This document shows positions 13,101 through 22,999 of a stretch of DNA of 64,000 bases, one piece after another (within the stretch, counting starts at the first letter, position 1; every line of letters starts with the position of its first letter). The stretch covers positions 1,203,392 to 1,267,391 of the forward strand of contig JAINUG010000085.1 of NCBI GenBank assembly GCA_029706075.1. The letters are read 5' to 3'. The DNA is from Aldrovandia affinis (Eukaryota > Chordata > Actinopteri > Notacanthiformes > Halosauridae). The position numbers were made by a program, and so were the translations under genes. Under the pieces are notes generated by a model. It saw only the letters and a list, made by a program, of their open reading frames with translations. It did no database searches and was not told the origin of the DNA.

Positions 13101-14775
13101 CATTGTGCTGGTGCCGTTGGCCATCAGATCAAAGAGCTTCCCACCCCACACGGCGTACTCTACCACGCTCTCGGTCTCGTTGAAGGTAGTCCATGTAATC
13201 ACCATGGAGTGGGGGACCCCTGTTAAGACAAATGCAATCATCTGGTGCGAACACCTGCAGCACAGGCACACAAACAACACGGACAAAAAGATCCCTGTAT
13301 TTTATGTTCAGTGAGTAAGTTATATAACTCCTGATTTGTCCAGAGAACAGGCCCAAAGGGATTGGTAACTCACGCACTAGTCCTCTTGTACTCCTCTGCA
13401 GCTAAATATGGCCTTGGGAGATACTGGATACTGGAAATATATCCATATCTATGAGCCATTATGCCCCAGATGGCTAGCACATGTCCTCCAATGCACACAT
13501 GGACTCTAATGGGAATTTCAGAACATTTCTAGGTGCATTAACTGTGCACAGATGGCTACAGTGTTGAAGTGTTAAGCAGTGGTTAGGGCCATGGTTATAC
13601 CGTCTATCAAACCCCTGCAAGCCTAATGCACAGCACCATATCTAGCTACTTGACTCCCAATATGACTCTTCAGCCATACTATATGAAGGAATTGAGCTGC
13701 ATAAAGCAGTATTTACTTTTGATCATTTGGTAAGCTCATATTTCAGCAGGGAATATTTGCCTCTGTGTCCCCTTCTATTAATTACTTTGTTTCAAAGGCC
13801 TATGATTGTGTTTGTTTATTGATACAAAACCAGAGCCCTTCTTACGTAGCTAGCTTGAATAAAACTGTGTGTCATGTGACAATTGTTCTGTGCATGTGAC
13901 ACCCAAATAAATAATTAGCTAAGCTGTCAGATACATTTGTTGTCCTTATTGCTAAGCTGAAATATAATTTGTTGAAATATCTTTGGGGAGAAAAACTGTG
14001 ATGGTCATTTAAATCCTGATAGACTGATTAAATCTCTCTCTCTCTGGAATCAATTAGTGTCTGTTTTTTATTTGTAATCTAAAAAGCTTTAGAGTTGTTG
14101 TTTTTTAGTTTACATTATAGAGTATTTTTCTTGATCAGTGGCAAGAAATCCCAATTAAATCAATTTTGATTCCATGAAGTAAGAAAATAAAATGTTAAAA
14201 AATGCCAAAGGGGGTGAATGATTTTTATACCCACTGTACATATGCATATATTTGCATTCTTATTAGTTCTGGCAAACCACTCATTCTAAAATACATTAAA
14301 CTTTTTCTCTAATGCTTAAATACTTATAATAATTGCTGTACATTTAAGACCTGGTCATAAGTTTAGATCTTGTTAAGGAGGAAAGAAAATTGGTTAAAAG
14401 TGTCATGTTGTTTACGCTGACATCATAAGTAAACATCTCACAGAGAGTAGACCAATTCACTTGGCCAGGGAACAAAAAAAATTATTTAATGAATAACTAA
14501 CAATCAAAATTATATAATTTGTTTGGTCTGATTTGCGTTCCCTGATTAAATCAACGGGTATTTAAAACAGGTGTCCTGCTTCTGTTGCTGTGTCTCTGCC
14601 TCTCCCTCAGTTCACCCTGGATAAACATATATTTTACACAAATATATTATGATTATGAAATCTTACCTGGATAAGATATATGTACCTGCTCTGGCTGGGA
14701 CTCAATAGGAGGAACAGAAAGTGCCATCTGCACTGCCAGACAGCACAGACCCAGCAGAGCGCAGAGAGAAGTCAT
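1168..14775 (-). CDS. acp7: acp7, purple acid phosphatase-like (5' part, six coding exons; continues off the left edge)
   Basis: This is a metallophosphoesterase of the iron/zinc purple acid phosphatase family, probably secreted or lysosomal. Coding exons, in transcript order: 14667-14775, 13019-13219, 11780-11962, 11498-11523 (a 26-nt microexon), 9140-9237 and 1168-1230. All have GT/AG borders and phases that join without a break: 680 nt, about 226 codons. The start ATG (14773-14775) opens a signal-peptide-like stretch, MTSLCALLGLCCLAVQ. An N-terminal fibronectin-like domain follows (SYPG, then VITWTTFNETESVV), then catalytic-domain motifs GDMGNEN, GDFAYD and GNHEN. These match the GDxG, GDxxY and GNH[DE] metal-ligand blocks; the later VxxH and GHxH blocks should lie beyond position 1. 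The visible half aligns by memory with human ACP7 (for example YMTCPGNHE, and RFSMPGD before GLWYS). Intron 5 is very long (about 7.9 kb). The reading is secure for the family and strong for ACP7 itself. Confidence 0.93.
1231..6757. other. acp7 intron 5, left part (no gene seen)
   Basis: Long intron sequence without a convincing exon. Two imperfect copies of a roughly 150-base unit lie near 3250-3350 and 3390-3520: both contain ATGTTCGGA, TTTGTCACA, AATGGGAAT and TTCTATAATAATC in the same order. A block at about 4260-4480 with TTATTTATATTAATTGATC looks like a candidate conserved non-coding element. A GC-rich, CpG-containing patch lies at about 5070-5520. None of these can be assigned a function by eye. 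Confidence 0.4.
6768..7120 (+). repeat. tRNA-derived SINE, copy A (5'-truncated), flanked by target duplications
   Basis: The body starts near the B box (GGTTCGATTCC at about 6782). It contains the shared core GGCGGCAATCGGCTGT at 6838 and a CTCF-like CCACTAGGGGGCGG at 6829-6842, and ends in an A-rich tail. AGAAGTGAGG occurs on both sides (6758-6767 and 7121-7130), a 10-bp target duplication that extends to 14 bp with one mismatch. It lies in acp7 intron 5. Copies B, C, D and E of the same core are at 36463, 40934, 24905 and 28725. Confidence 0.82.
7131..9139. other. acp7 intron 5, right part
   Basis: Apart from the CpG-rich patch above, this holds only unremarkable intron sequence: a short TG repeat near 8136-8152 and no exon I can support. 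Confidence 0.45.
7270..8110. other. GC- and CpG-rich patch inside acp7 intron 5
   Basis: An island of higher GC and CpG in an otherwise AT-richer intron. It includes the self-complementary CTCTGGCTGCAGCCAGAG at about 7858-7875 and a second inverted repeat (CTCCTCCCACTGGGGGAGGAG) at about 7954-7974. On the minus strand an ATG at 7831 opens 24 codons ending exactly at a GT at 7759-7758, and an overlapping 83-codon frame covers 7539-7790. Neither product is recognised. It could be a nested promoter or exon, or chance. Confidence 0.3.
9238..11497. other. acp7 intron 4
   Basis: Intron between the 26-nt microexon and the GNHE exon. Open frames such as the one at 9406-9855 have no recognisable similarity and lie inside the intron of an actively conserved gene. 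I see no RNA gene or complete repeat. Confidence 0.5.
12561..12715 (+). repeat. tRNA-derived SINE with L2-type 3' tail
   Basis: The head contains a tRNA A-box-like TGGCTCAGTAGGTAGAGC at about 12572. The tail contains GTAAGTCGCTTTGGATAAAA followed by GCGTCTGCTAAATGG, the conserved 3' end shared by fish L2-clade LINEs and the SINEs they mobilise, and ends in an ATT repeat. It sits in acp7 intron 2. Target duplications were not resolved. Confidence 0.8.
14130..14239 (+). mobile_element. Tc1/mariner-type element, 3' terminal fragment
   Basis: The segment ends in CCAAAGGGGGTGAATGATTT followed by TTATACCCACTGTA. This resembles, in reverse, the fish Tc1-like terminus that begins TACAGTGCC and continues through AAGTATTCACCCCC. 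Only the end is recognisable. It lies in acp7 intron 1 (13220-14666), which otherwise holds nothing I can name. Confidence 0.5.
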
Positions 14776-15465
14776 GTCTGCTCTCCTGCACTGCACTGCT
14801 GGAGCTGAACAGACACAGGAGATAGACGCTACAATCAGTCCCATGACTTTCTCATTCAAATGCATTCAGCTGACCTGGCAACTTTCACTTCCCCTGTGAA
14901 TGTTTACAGGAACCAAGGCTGTCAGTTTATACAGAAGCACTAAACCCAACACTGTATACAGAAGCACTACGTTCCTCAGTTCATACTAAGGGACTGCACA
15001 TGCCAATGAATGCAGATGTAGTCCTTCAGAGATGCACTCTAGGTGGAAGCCCCTTCACTGTATACAGAAGTTGGTAAAACATTTTCCCCTTAAACTGCAG
15101 ATGACTGTGTAGGCCAGACTCAGTGGCCGTAAGTGAGGTGTTGCTTGGTACGAATTGCAGAGTGCTGTTTTATATCTCTCTGGAGGAAAACTCAAAATCA
15201 ATCATCCACAAAGATAGAACAAAAACAACTGCAAAACCTGAACTCAGCAGAAGCACTTTGTTACTCAGCAAGAAGGAAGGGATAGGCTGATGTTTTCTTT
15301 GTTGTCGCTCTGTATTTGTCTTGACTTTAAATATATATACTTGTATAAACTTGGGTATAAACTTTTAACGAAGTAATTTCAAACAAACTTGTGATTGCTT
15401 TTTATGAACCTGACATACAAAAAACAACATTAGGTTTTTAGCAACATATAAACCACAGTCTTACC

Positions 15466-15600
15466 TCAAACTGGTTTATTCTTGGATGTCTTGGAAGACT
15501 GACTTTAGCATTGATCGGTTCCTTCAGTGTTCTCTGTAAAATGACCACTACATTCTGCTAGTGGCGTTGGATTGCTTCCCGTAGTACACTTATACAATAA
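15466..15600 (-). promoter_or_regulatory. Possible acp7 promoter and non-coding first exon
   Basis: On the minus strand a good splice donor (GAG then GTAAGA) ends a possible untranslated exon at 15466. A matching acceptor (TGTTCAG) lies just upstream of the acp7 ATG, so exon 2 would start at 14804. A TATAAG box reads at 15589-15594, about 30 bases before a plausible start of transcription. Everything here is inferred from consensus signals; no transcript evidence is available. Confidence 0.25.
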
Positions 15601-15786
15601 AAAGCTTTGTTAGCTATTTTAAAAATGCACATGACTATACATGAATTTCTGGTCAACAGGTCAACCCAGTCTTATCAGCTGTTTCAGTTACCGTTTTATG
15701 GAACATTAACTTAATCAACAGCCACTGCCTTCTCAGCGATATAGCAATGAACTGATATGACCCCTCTGTTTATTATCACGTTATCA

Positions 15787-16385
15787 TACAGGTAACTGAC
15801 AAAATAAAGGAAACACGTGACTAAATGGGGGATATTGGTGGCTCTGTTATGCTGTGGACCGCATTTTCCTGGCATGGTTACAGTCCACTGAACCCCTTAG
15901 AGGGCAAGGAAAATAAATAATACAAATACATATACAATAAATACAAAGCCAGTCTGAGTGATCACCCTCATTCTATAGTGAAGCATTCCTGATGGGAGCG
16001 GTCTCTTCCAGGATGACAATGCCCAATCCACAGGGAATGAGTAGTCACTGAATGGTATTATGAGCAAGGAAACAATGTAAAACATATGGTATGGCTGTCT
16101 CAGTCACCAGATCTCAACCCAATTGAACACTTACTTATAGGAGATTCTGGAGCGGTGCCTGAGTCAAACTTACCACCATCAACAAAACACCAAATGATGG
16201 AATTTCTCATAGATTCCTCCCTTTATTGGAGGGATTCAATGGTGTTGCATCCCTCCAATAGAGTTACAGACACTTGTATAATCTATGCCAAGGCACATTG
16301 AAGCTGTTCTGGTGGCTTGTGATGGCCCAATGCCCAATTAAGATGCTTTATGTTGGCATTTCCTTTATTTTGGCAGTTACCTATA
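15787..16385 (+). mobile_element. Tc1-like transposon, internally deleted copy 1
   Basis: Both ends are preserved as inverted repeats of about 30 bp (TACAGGTAACTGACAAAATA on the left, the reverse complement of TTATTTTGGCAGTTACCTATA on the right), with TA at each border. The inside is a decayed 3' part of a transposase gene: the hallmark SPDLNPIEHL is readable at about 16106-16135, and LEGKE/YKA-like pieces precede it. At about 600 bp it is far shorter than a full Tc1-like element (about 1.3-1.6 kb) and cannot encode a transposase. A second relic of the same family is at 35820-36293. Confidence 0.85.
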
Positions 16386-18185
16386 CGTGTAACACAGACC
16401 ACATCATTTCCTACAGAAAACAATATATTAGCATAAGTAATTTTTGTAAAATATATATGTCTTCATAAATAGGATCACAATAATCAATGTCAGAGATTAT
16501 TTTACTTTACAGCATATTGCCACTTATGGGGTATTACAGTCAGGTGTTGCCATGATCATGTTTGTTAAAATATGTTGAACTTTTAGGAGAGTCATAAATG
16601 CCCAACCAAAAGATCCTTGATCTACAGATCTCTCTTGTGTCATAGTGTATACACCTCTAGCAAAATGGTGTGCTACAATACAAACCACATCACAAACATT
16701 ATGACCACTGTATTTTTTAGGGTCAGTGTAATGATTTGTTTTTTAAGTCTACAAATGAAGGATGTTCAGATTCAGGTTATGAATCTTAATTACAGTGTAG
16801 ATAATAGATTCTCTGTTTTGTTGTATTTTGACATTATATATACACATAGGTATAGAAAGCATATTAATTTAAAGTGGTAAACTCTTTATACATATTTGAC
16901 TACACAAAAAAATACAAATGTAGTGTGTATCAAAACATTTTGTGTTTCATTTACAAAGTGTGATAGCTACATTTTTTAATACAAAATATTCTGTGGTACA
17001 ACCGGTGATCCGTGTATTCTGTTCTGTCACCACTAGGGGGCGACCAATACCACGTAGAGTGCGCGGCTGAGCCCAATCCCCCAACATGCACTGTGTCCAT
17101 GTTTGAATGGCGCAGGCTTCAGCCCAGTGAATATACATTTGGAGTTCTTCGCATTTGACACGTTTTAGTCTTGGAATAAAACTTGGAATATACACCAATG
17201 TGTGGAAATGCTTCTTTGACCAAAGAGATTATAGGAAGCTAAGAAAATGTGACGGTAGGTAAAATGTTTTGGGTTTTTTTTTTCCTTTCTTCAGACTAGA
17301 CTCGTCACATTGTTAGTAATAATACTGCCAGCAACACCACAGTACACTAAACGCAGTGTAGTGATAGTTTAGTTAATGTAGCTAGGGAACTAACAATTTG
17401 TGTGTGCTTTAATGTTTCATATTTCAGTTTGCTAAGAAAGGGAACAGTCAAATATCTACCGGTATTAAAATGCACATTCAGTTAACTATCTGCAGCACGC
17501 AATTGAGGCCTTGTACAAATAGCTATCTGGAATAGCTCACAAATTAATATGCAAGTAGTTATTCGAGCAAATGGACGTGGATTAGTGGAATATTACAGTT
17601 TAATAAGAAATTGAATTGGCTTACCGTAGTGTCTCTTAATGAACAGTTATATTGTTGCTGTGAATTTGAAACTACTAAACAAGCTATTCAACACAGGAAT
17701 TTAGAGCACTTGTGGGCCAGAGCAATCGCAATCGAATTGGTAGATAGGTCGTTAGCTAGCGGATCAATCTGCATTTATCATTTTACTTCCCTTTAACGAT
17801 TAGTTTGTTGAATAGGTCTGAATGCATGGGATACGCAACCTTCACTTCCTTATAAATACGCCATGTTGTTACAATGTTAAACGTTAGTTTACTGGGCTGT
17901 AGCCATCCTTGGAATTATGGGTAAATGGGCAGATTATTTTCTTGGCAAGTAGCGAACTACTGCCGTTTGTTCTTGAATAGGACGTGCAGAAGGGGAAAGA
18001 ACGAACGTGTCAGAGTGCTACAGACTAGCCTACATATAACCGTGTAACTGAACTGACAGCAGATCCAGTGATTTGTGTTCTTATTTATTTTGTAACTAGC
18101 GAGTTCGACTTCAAGTTCAGAGCATAGAGGCTAGAGGGTGTGTATTCAATTTCCGTGGGTGTTGTTTTTTCGACGGCTGTAGGGT
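16386..18185. other. Intergenic, acp7 to katnbl1
   Basis: AT-rich intergenic sequence. Beyond the CTCF-like motif I see no gene. The right end, from about 17.9 kb, leads into the probable katnbl1 promoter region; short open frames here have no recognisable product. Confidence 0.45.
17029..17045 (+). promoter_or_regulatory. Lone CTCF-like motif between acp7 and katnbl1
   Basis: ACCACTAGGGGGCGACC matches the core of the vertebrate CTCF consensus (CCASYAGRKGGC) closely. It is not inside one of the SINE copies of this window that carry a similar motif, because the SINE core is absent around it. It lies between the divergent promoters of acp7 and katnbl1, a place where an insulator would make sense. 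Binding is not shown. Confidence 0.4.
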
Positions 18186-18233
18186 ACATTGGCTGCGGCT
18201 GTGCTGGGTTCAATAACAACAGCAAAAGACCAG
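18186..18233 (+). promoter_or_regulatory. Probable 3' end of the non-coding katnbl1 first exon
   Basis: A CAG-GTATCG splice donor at 18233-18239 follows a GC-richer stretch. The first coding exon has its acceptor at 18917-18918 (TCTTCCAG), 14 bases before the ATG, so an upstream untranslated exon is required. This is the best donor seen in the gap; its transcription start was not located. Confidence 0.3.
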
Positions 18234-18457
18234 GTATCGTCATGCTACGCGTTTGCATTTCAAACTGCTTTGGGTCATGCTGCACTCGTTGTCAGTAGCA
18301 GGTGTGCTCTGCGATTCCCATGTAATTGCTCTGTTCCTCAGAATGACTGTAAATTCGGATACCTTTCTTTGATTGCTCGGGTTTAATGACCTGGAGTTTG
18401 ATGTTTGATGATTCTGTGCCACCTCTGTGCTCTGCCTCCACACTCGTGCTGGCATTG

Positions 18458-18545
18458 GGTTTTACATTTACATTTTAAGCATTTAGCAGACGCTCTTATC
18501 CAGAGCGATTTACAAGATGTGCATTAATACATGGTAAGAACAGTC
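18458..18545 (-). repeat. L2-type LINE/SINE 3' tail fragment
   Basis: Read on the minus strand this gives TGTAAATCGCTCTGGATAAG then AGCGTCTGCTAAATGC and ATGTAA tail repeats, the 3' end of fish L2-clade retroposons. Only the tail is present. It lies in katnbl1 intron 1. Confidence 0.75.
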
Positions 18546-18932
18546 ATTCTTCGCGCAAGAAATCAGTGCAGTAATACAGCAATAGACATCGTTGTTGGCA
18601 GCTGCATACCATACCTGTAACACTGGGAAGGAAAAGGTTAGTCTATATTTATATATATATAATTTTTTTTTTAGGAGGAGTAAACAAGTATACATATACA
18701 AAAAGTATTAAACATGTAGGCAGTGGTGATGACAATTGGCTAGATGTACATAATTCAGTGGTAGTGGAGTCTGAAGAGGTGGGTTTTGAGTCTTGTGGTT
18801 TTGTTCTCCCTAAGCCGGACTGACACTACAACCCAGAGGATTTTTTTTCTGAGCTTTCATTAATTTGAGGCATGAGTTTGACCGAAGATTAAATGACCTG
18901 ACTGTGTCTCTCTTCCAGGGTCTTCTCCTATT

Positions 18933-21730
18933 ATGGCTTCTGGAGACCATGATTGTGAAGAGAGAGAACTCCAGAGCCTCGAGGAGCCCCAGCCCAGCAA
19001 ACTTCGCAAACACCAGATACGTTCTGTTGCTGTGAAGAACATGAAGGAGGCAAGTGGGCACTGTGGGCACTGTGGGCACTGTGGAGTGGAGTGTTTAAGT
19101 GACTGAGTTGTTGTTCAATATTATAACATGAAGGTCCTCAGTCTATTTCCAATAAATGGTGGTTCTCTGGCAAAATGCTAGTCCTTTCCTTTCTTTGTAG
19201 CATGTCAAAGTGGCCAGTAACCTCTGCTGATTTAACACGTCAAATCGTTAGCCCAGTATGTTACTGAATAGAGTCACATTGATCCACATCTTTATGTGGA
19301 ATAGCTGTCATGGTTCACGCGGTCCTTGAAAATACTTGAAAATATTTGCATCCTTAAAAGTCATGGAAGTTGGTCAAAAATCTGACTGTCCTTGGGCCAA
19401 TGAAAATTAGCCAAATAAAAAAACCTATACAGTCAGCAAAATACATGTGTCAAGTCTAGCAATATCAGTGTGCTGATAGTGTTAACAAATTGGAAAGTTA
19501 TCGGTCACTGGAGAGTGAAGTGTGTGCCTTTGTTGACACCCATATTTTGAAAGTAATATACCACAAAATGTATGTCTGCCTCGCAAAAGTATCCCTATAG
19601 CCCAAAAAAACCTTAAATCTTGTAATGTACTTAAAATGTAAACCTGATTTGAGTGGGAACTCTGAGCTGTAGTGGCTGTGTTTTGAATATAAGGACATTC
19701 AGGCCAGATTGATTCAAGCCTGCCAGACATGACCGGAATGACCATAGAATAAATCGGGGGTGTTTTTTTATTACTTTTCTTTTCATTTTAGGTGGATTTT
19801 TTTAAAAAGGAAGAAATAAATAAGAAGAGGTGAGTTTTCTTGGGCTCAACACCAGTTGGCTACTCACCTCATGCATAATCTCCATAACAATATTAACATT
19901 AGCAACAGAAGATCCATTTACAACTGCGGTATGGGAGAGACCACCTGATTCATTCACAAAGCTACAACTGTAAATGCCTCCCAAAGAGAGGGGGGAACCC
20001 CCTGCCCCAATATAGTGTGCATGCGAGAAAATATGTGTCTGGGTAGAGTCTTAAGTCTTACTGGCGGTCCACAGATCTCCAGTGGCTCGTACTGCACGCA
20101 ACTCTGGAAAAGTGAAACGAGTGGTGTCGTCCAAGAGGAAGACGCGTCACGCGGCGGTGAGCTCAGCGGGGCGGCAGAGGCCGCCCGTGGCCGGCAGGAG
20201 CTGTGACGTGGCAAACAAGGAGAATGAAATGGCCTGTGCAGAGGACCTGAAAGAAATACTCTGCAGTGACCACTGTGGGCTCCCCCTGAACTCGGCCGAG
20301 GCTACCAGGATGGACGGGGCTGGGTCCGGGTCCAAATGCATTGACTGCTTCACAGAGGTCAGAGGCTTAGAGCGGCGCTGTTGCAGGCTGTAGTGTAGTG
20401 AGTTCTGAGGTCTGTATGTGACGTTATATGTTTCAGCCGTCAAGCAGTTAATGATATTTTTACCGTACTTCTCGTTCAAGTCCTCCACTGTTTCATTTCA
20501 GCAGAATATAAGTACCCCCCTGACTGTATGCATGACTTTCTTATTTTGTATACAGCTGTCAAGGGACCATGATACAATGACAAAAGTGCTTTTTGGAAGA
20601 AATCTCAGGCTTAATGTCGCTTTGACTCTGTGGCGAAGAAATGCTGGCGAACTAATTGCCTACCTTATCAGGTGAAAACCAAGCCTTTTATGTTGCCTTT
20701 TACTATAAATGTCAAAAAGGTCTTTACTTTGAGGTCATAATGTGTCTGTTTTCTATAGGATCCAAGATACAGGTGTGCTTGTTGACTGCTTACCTGTAAT
20801 TACTAAAAGGTAATTCTTTATTTATGTTTAAGACACGTCAGATAAAATAGAGATGTTTAACTGATACCTTGATTTTTTAATTTAATTATTGTTTCTTCCT
20901 CATAGCCTTCAAGATGAAAAGCCAAGTATATCCATTGGCTGTTGTGTGGAACTTTTACCACTTGTCAGAAATATTCTTACGAGCAAATATGAAGAGTGAG
21001 TTGCACCTTTTTATTAAATATTGGCTTAGATCAGTTGTTCCCAGCCCTGTCCTCCCAAACCCTCAGCTGGTCCATGTATTTGTTAAATTCCACGACCTGC
21101 ACACCTGATTCAGCTAATAAATGTTTATTAAGTAGTTAAGTAGTTGAATCAGGTGCGCTGTGATCTAAGAACCATTGTCTTAGATCAATGATGAATAAAT
21201 TCATGTCTGAGGCCTCCTGGATGATTTTGAGCTAAAAAGTGTATTGTCTTTCAGGTACCTAATAGTCGGTTTACACTGGGTTCAGTCTGTAGTAAAAAAG
21301 TGGTGGCCAGAGCTCTCTGCAAACAGCAGAAGTGCACAAGACAGCCATTCAGATGATCGGTATGTTTGAGTTACCCACTTGTATGTGAACTGTGATTGGT
21401 TCCTCATATCACTGCATTGTCTTTGTTTTTCAACACCCCAAATGTTTTGCGCTCAGGCTTTCATTTCTTCTTAAACTCGTAGGAATATTCAAGTGATGAA
21501 GCAGCAGCTACAGGAACTGTGGGAGCGTGGTAGTCAGTTAAGTTTAGTTCCAGGAACTACAGGAGAAATGGCAAAGGTGAGCGACAGATTTGTGGTGCGT
21601 CAAGTTTTTGTTGACATTTAAAATGTTAATGACCATATATATGTCTTCCAAAAGGTAAAGAGAGCTGCAACTCATTGTAATCCATCTTGTTTTGCAGGCT
21701 ATTGAGTCATATTTGTCACAGCTGCACTGA
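18933..21730 (+). CDS. katnbl1: katnbl1, katanin p80-subunit-B-like 1
   Basis: Regulator of the microtubule-severing enzyme katanin; the family carries the p80 C-terminal (con80) domain that binds the p60 ATPase. Exons: 18933-19049, 19792-19829, 20075-20357, 20556-20671, 20759-20809, 20906-20995, 21255-21359, 21483-21576, 21698-21730. Together they give 927 nt, 308 residues plus stop, close to the roughly 304 of the human protein. The N-terminus [10 protein letters not shown] and the basic nuclear-type stretch after SSKRK are followed by [14 protein letters not shown], then the con80 domain from about residue 160 ([47 protein letters not shown]) and the end SYLSQLH. The first coding intron uses a GC donor (GAG then GCAAGT); all others are GT-AG. 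A non-coding first exon probably ends at 18233 (CAG then GTATCG), joined to an acceptor at 18918. The gene points the same way as emc7, as in other vertebrates. Confidence 0.95.
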
Positions 21731-22205
21731 TATCGCAATGTAGCAGAAAGAGGAAGCGACCACTCCGAGCACTTGACTGCAGTATACGAAGCTGCTTTCA
21801 ACTCCTGGTTAACTCTGGGACCAAAGACTGAAACGGATCAAGGTTCCAGGATCGCTTGCCAACAGTGGAGTTAATGAACTGAGTGACCTACTGATGCTTT
21901 TAAATTTAATACTGAAGACAAAAAAGCCTTTTGTGAAATGCAAATGCCTGCTTCACATTGAAGTGGACCGTTTGCTTAGGGGCACAGGTTTGACTCCATG
22001 AGGTGCAAAAGACTGTCAATCAAGACTGTTTGATTAAGTGCCATGCTATTTTTCCCAACACGGCTGCATTGTTCTGCCATGTAAAATGTTTTTTTGTAGA
22101 TGAATGTAACTGATATCGCTAGGTTTTCTCCCCAGGTCCTTCGAATCAAGAACTTGAAATTCCGCCGTCTTAAGTTATTCGAGAATTTTCATGCGCTTAT
22201 TCATG

Positions 22206-22211
22206 AATAAA
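22206..22211 (+). terminator. katnbl1 polyadenylation signal
   Basis: AATAAA about 475 bases after the katnbl1 stop codon, the first canonical signal downstream, giving a 3' UTR of about half a kilobase. Confidence 0.55.
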
Positions 22212-22229
22212 GTCTTTGACTGTAAAAAT

Positions 22230-22999
22230 GTATATAAGATTTTATTTGAATCTTGTCATTAAATACATTTGCAATGCATGTGAAAATTTGTTTTGTTTAA
22301 AATTCTCAAATGTAAAATGACCAAACAAAATGGTACAAACTATTGCAAATGTGGTTTTAAAACATTGCTTCGTTTATCAATATGACTCATTAGTACACCA
22401 CATTTCTTTGATGTTGTGATTACCCTTATTCTGCCCAACACCCGGTAGCAGGAATACAACAGAATCTGGTCAAAATTCTCACCACGGATTATGCAAAAGC
22501 ATTCAAAAATAGTTATGCAAGTGTTTAACATATAGTGTATTTACATACCGTGCTCTACCTTGATGCAATGTTTACTTGGCTAAGCGTACATCGCTAGCTA
22601 GCTGCAGGTATGTTTCTTTCGTTTAGCATACGAGAAGATGTGTGAAACCATTAGTGGAGAAACTGTCTCTTTTTGTTCTCCGTATGAGTTTGGTTGTTGA
22701 TCTCCAGGAAAACCTGCATAGCGCACTAAGAATGATGGCAAAACTGTTTTTGCCTATCTACTGTACTGATCTATTTCCATCGACTCGGCACTGTTTACAG
22801 AAGGACGTTGTTCACTTCCGGGTGTGACAATAAAGTTGTACGGTTCGTTGTGCGTGACGTCACTCCAGCTCCTCGAGAAGAAGTGACCTCGGCGAATGGT
22901 GAAAGCAGTCTCATAAAAAAACAACGCAAATCAGAAATCGTAACATAACAGCGGTTTGACTTCGAACTAGTGTAGTGTAACTGGTAGTTAGACATCAAA
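22230..22999. promoter_or_regulatory. katnbl1-emc7 gap and emc7 promoter region
   Basis: About 770 bases between the katnbl1 polyadenylation signal and the emc7 start codon. The last 200 bases are CpG-richer (GTGCGTGACGTCACTCC at about 22849 contains a perfect CRE/ATF palindrome TGACGTCA) and fit a TATA-less housekeeping promoter. The motif is seen; promoter use is inferred. Confidence 0.5.
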
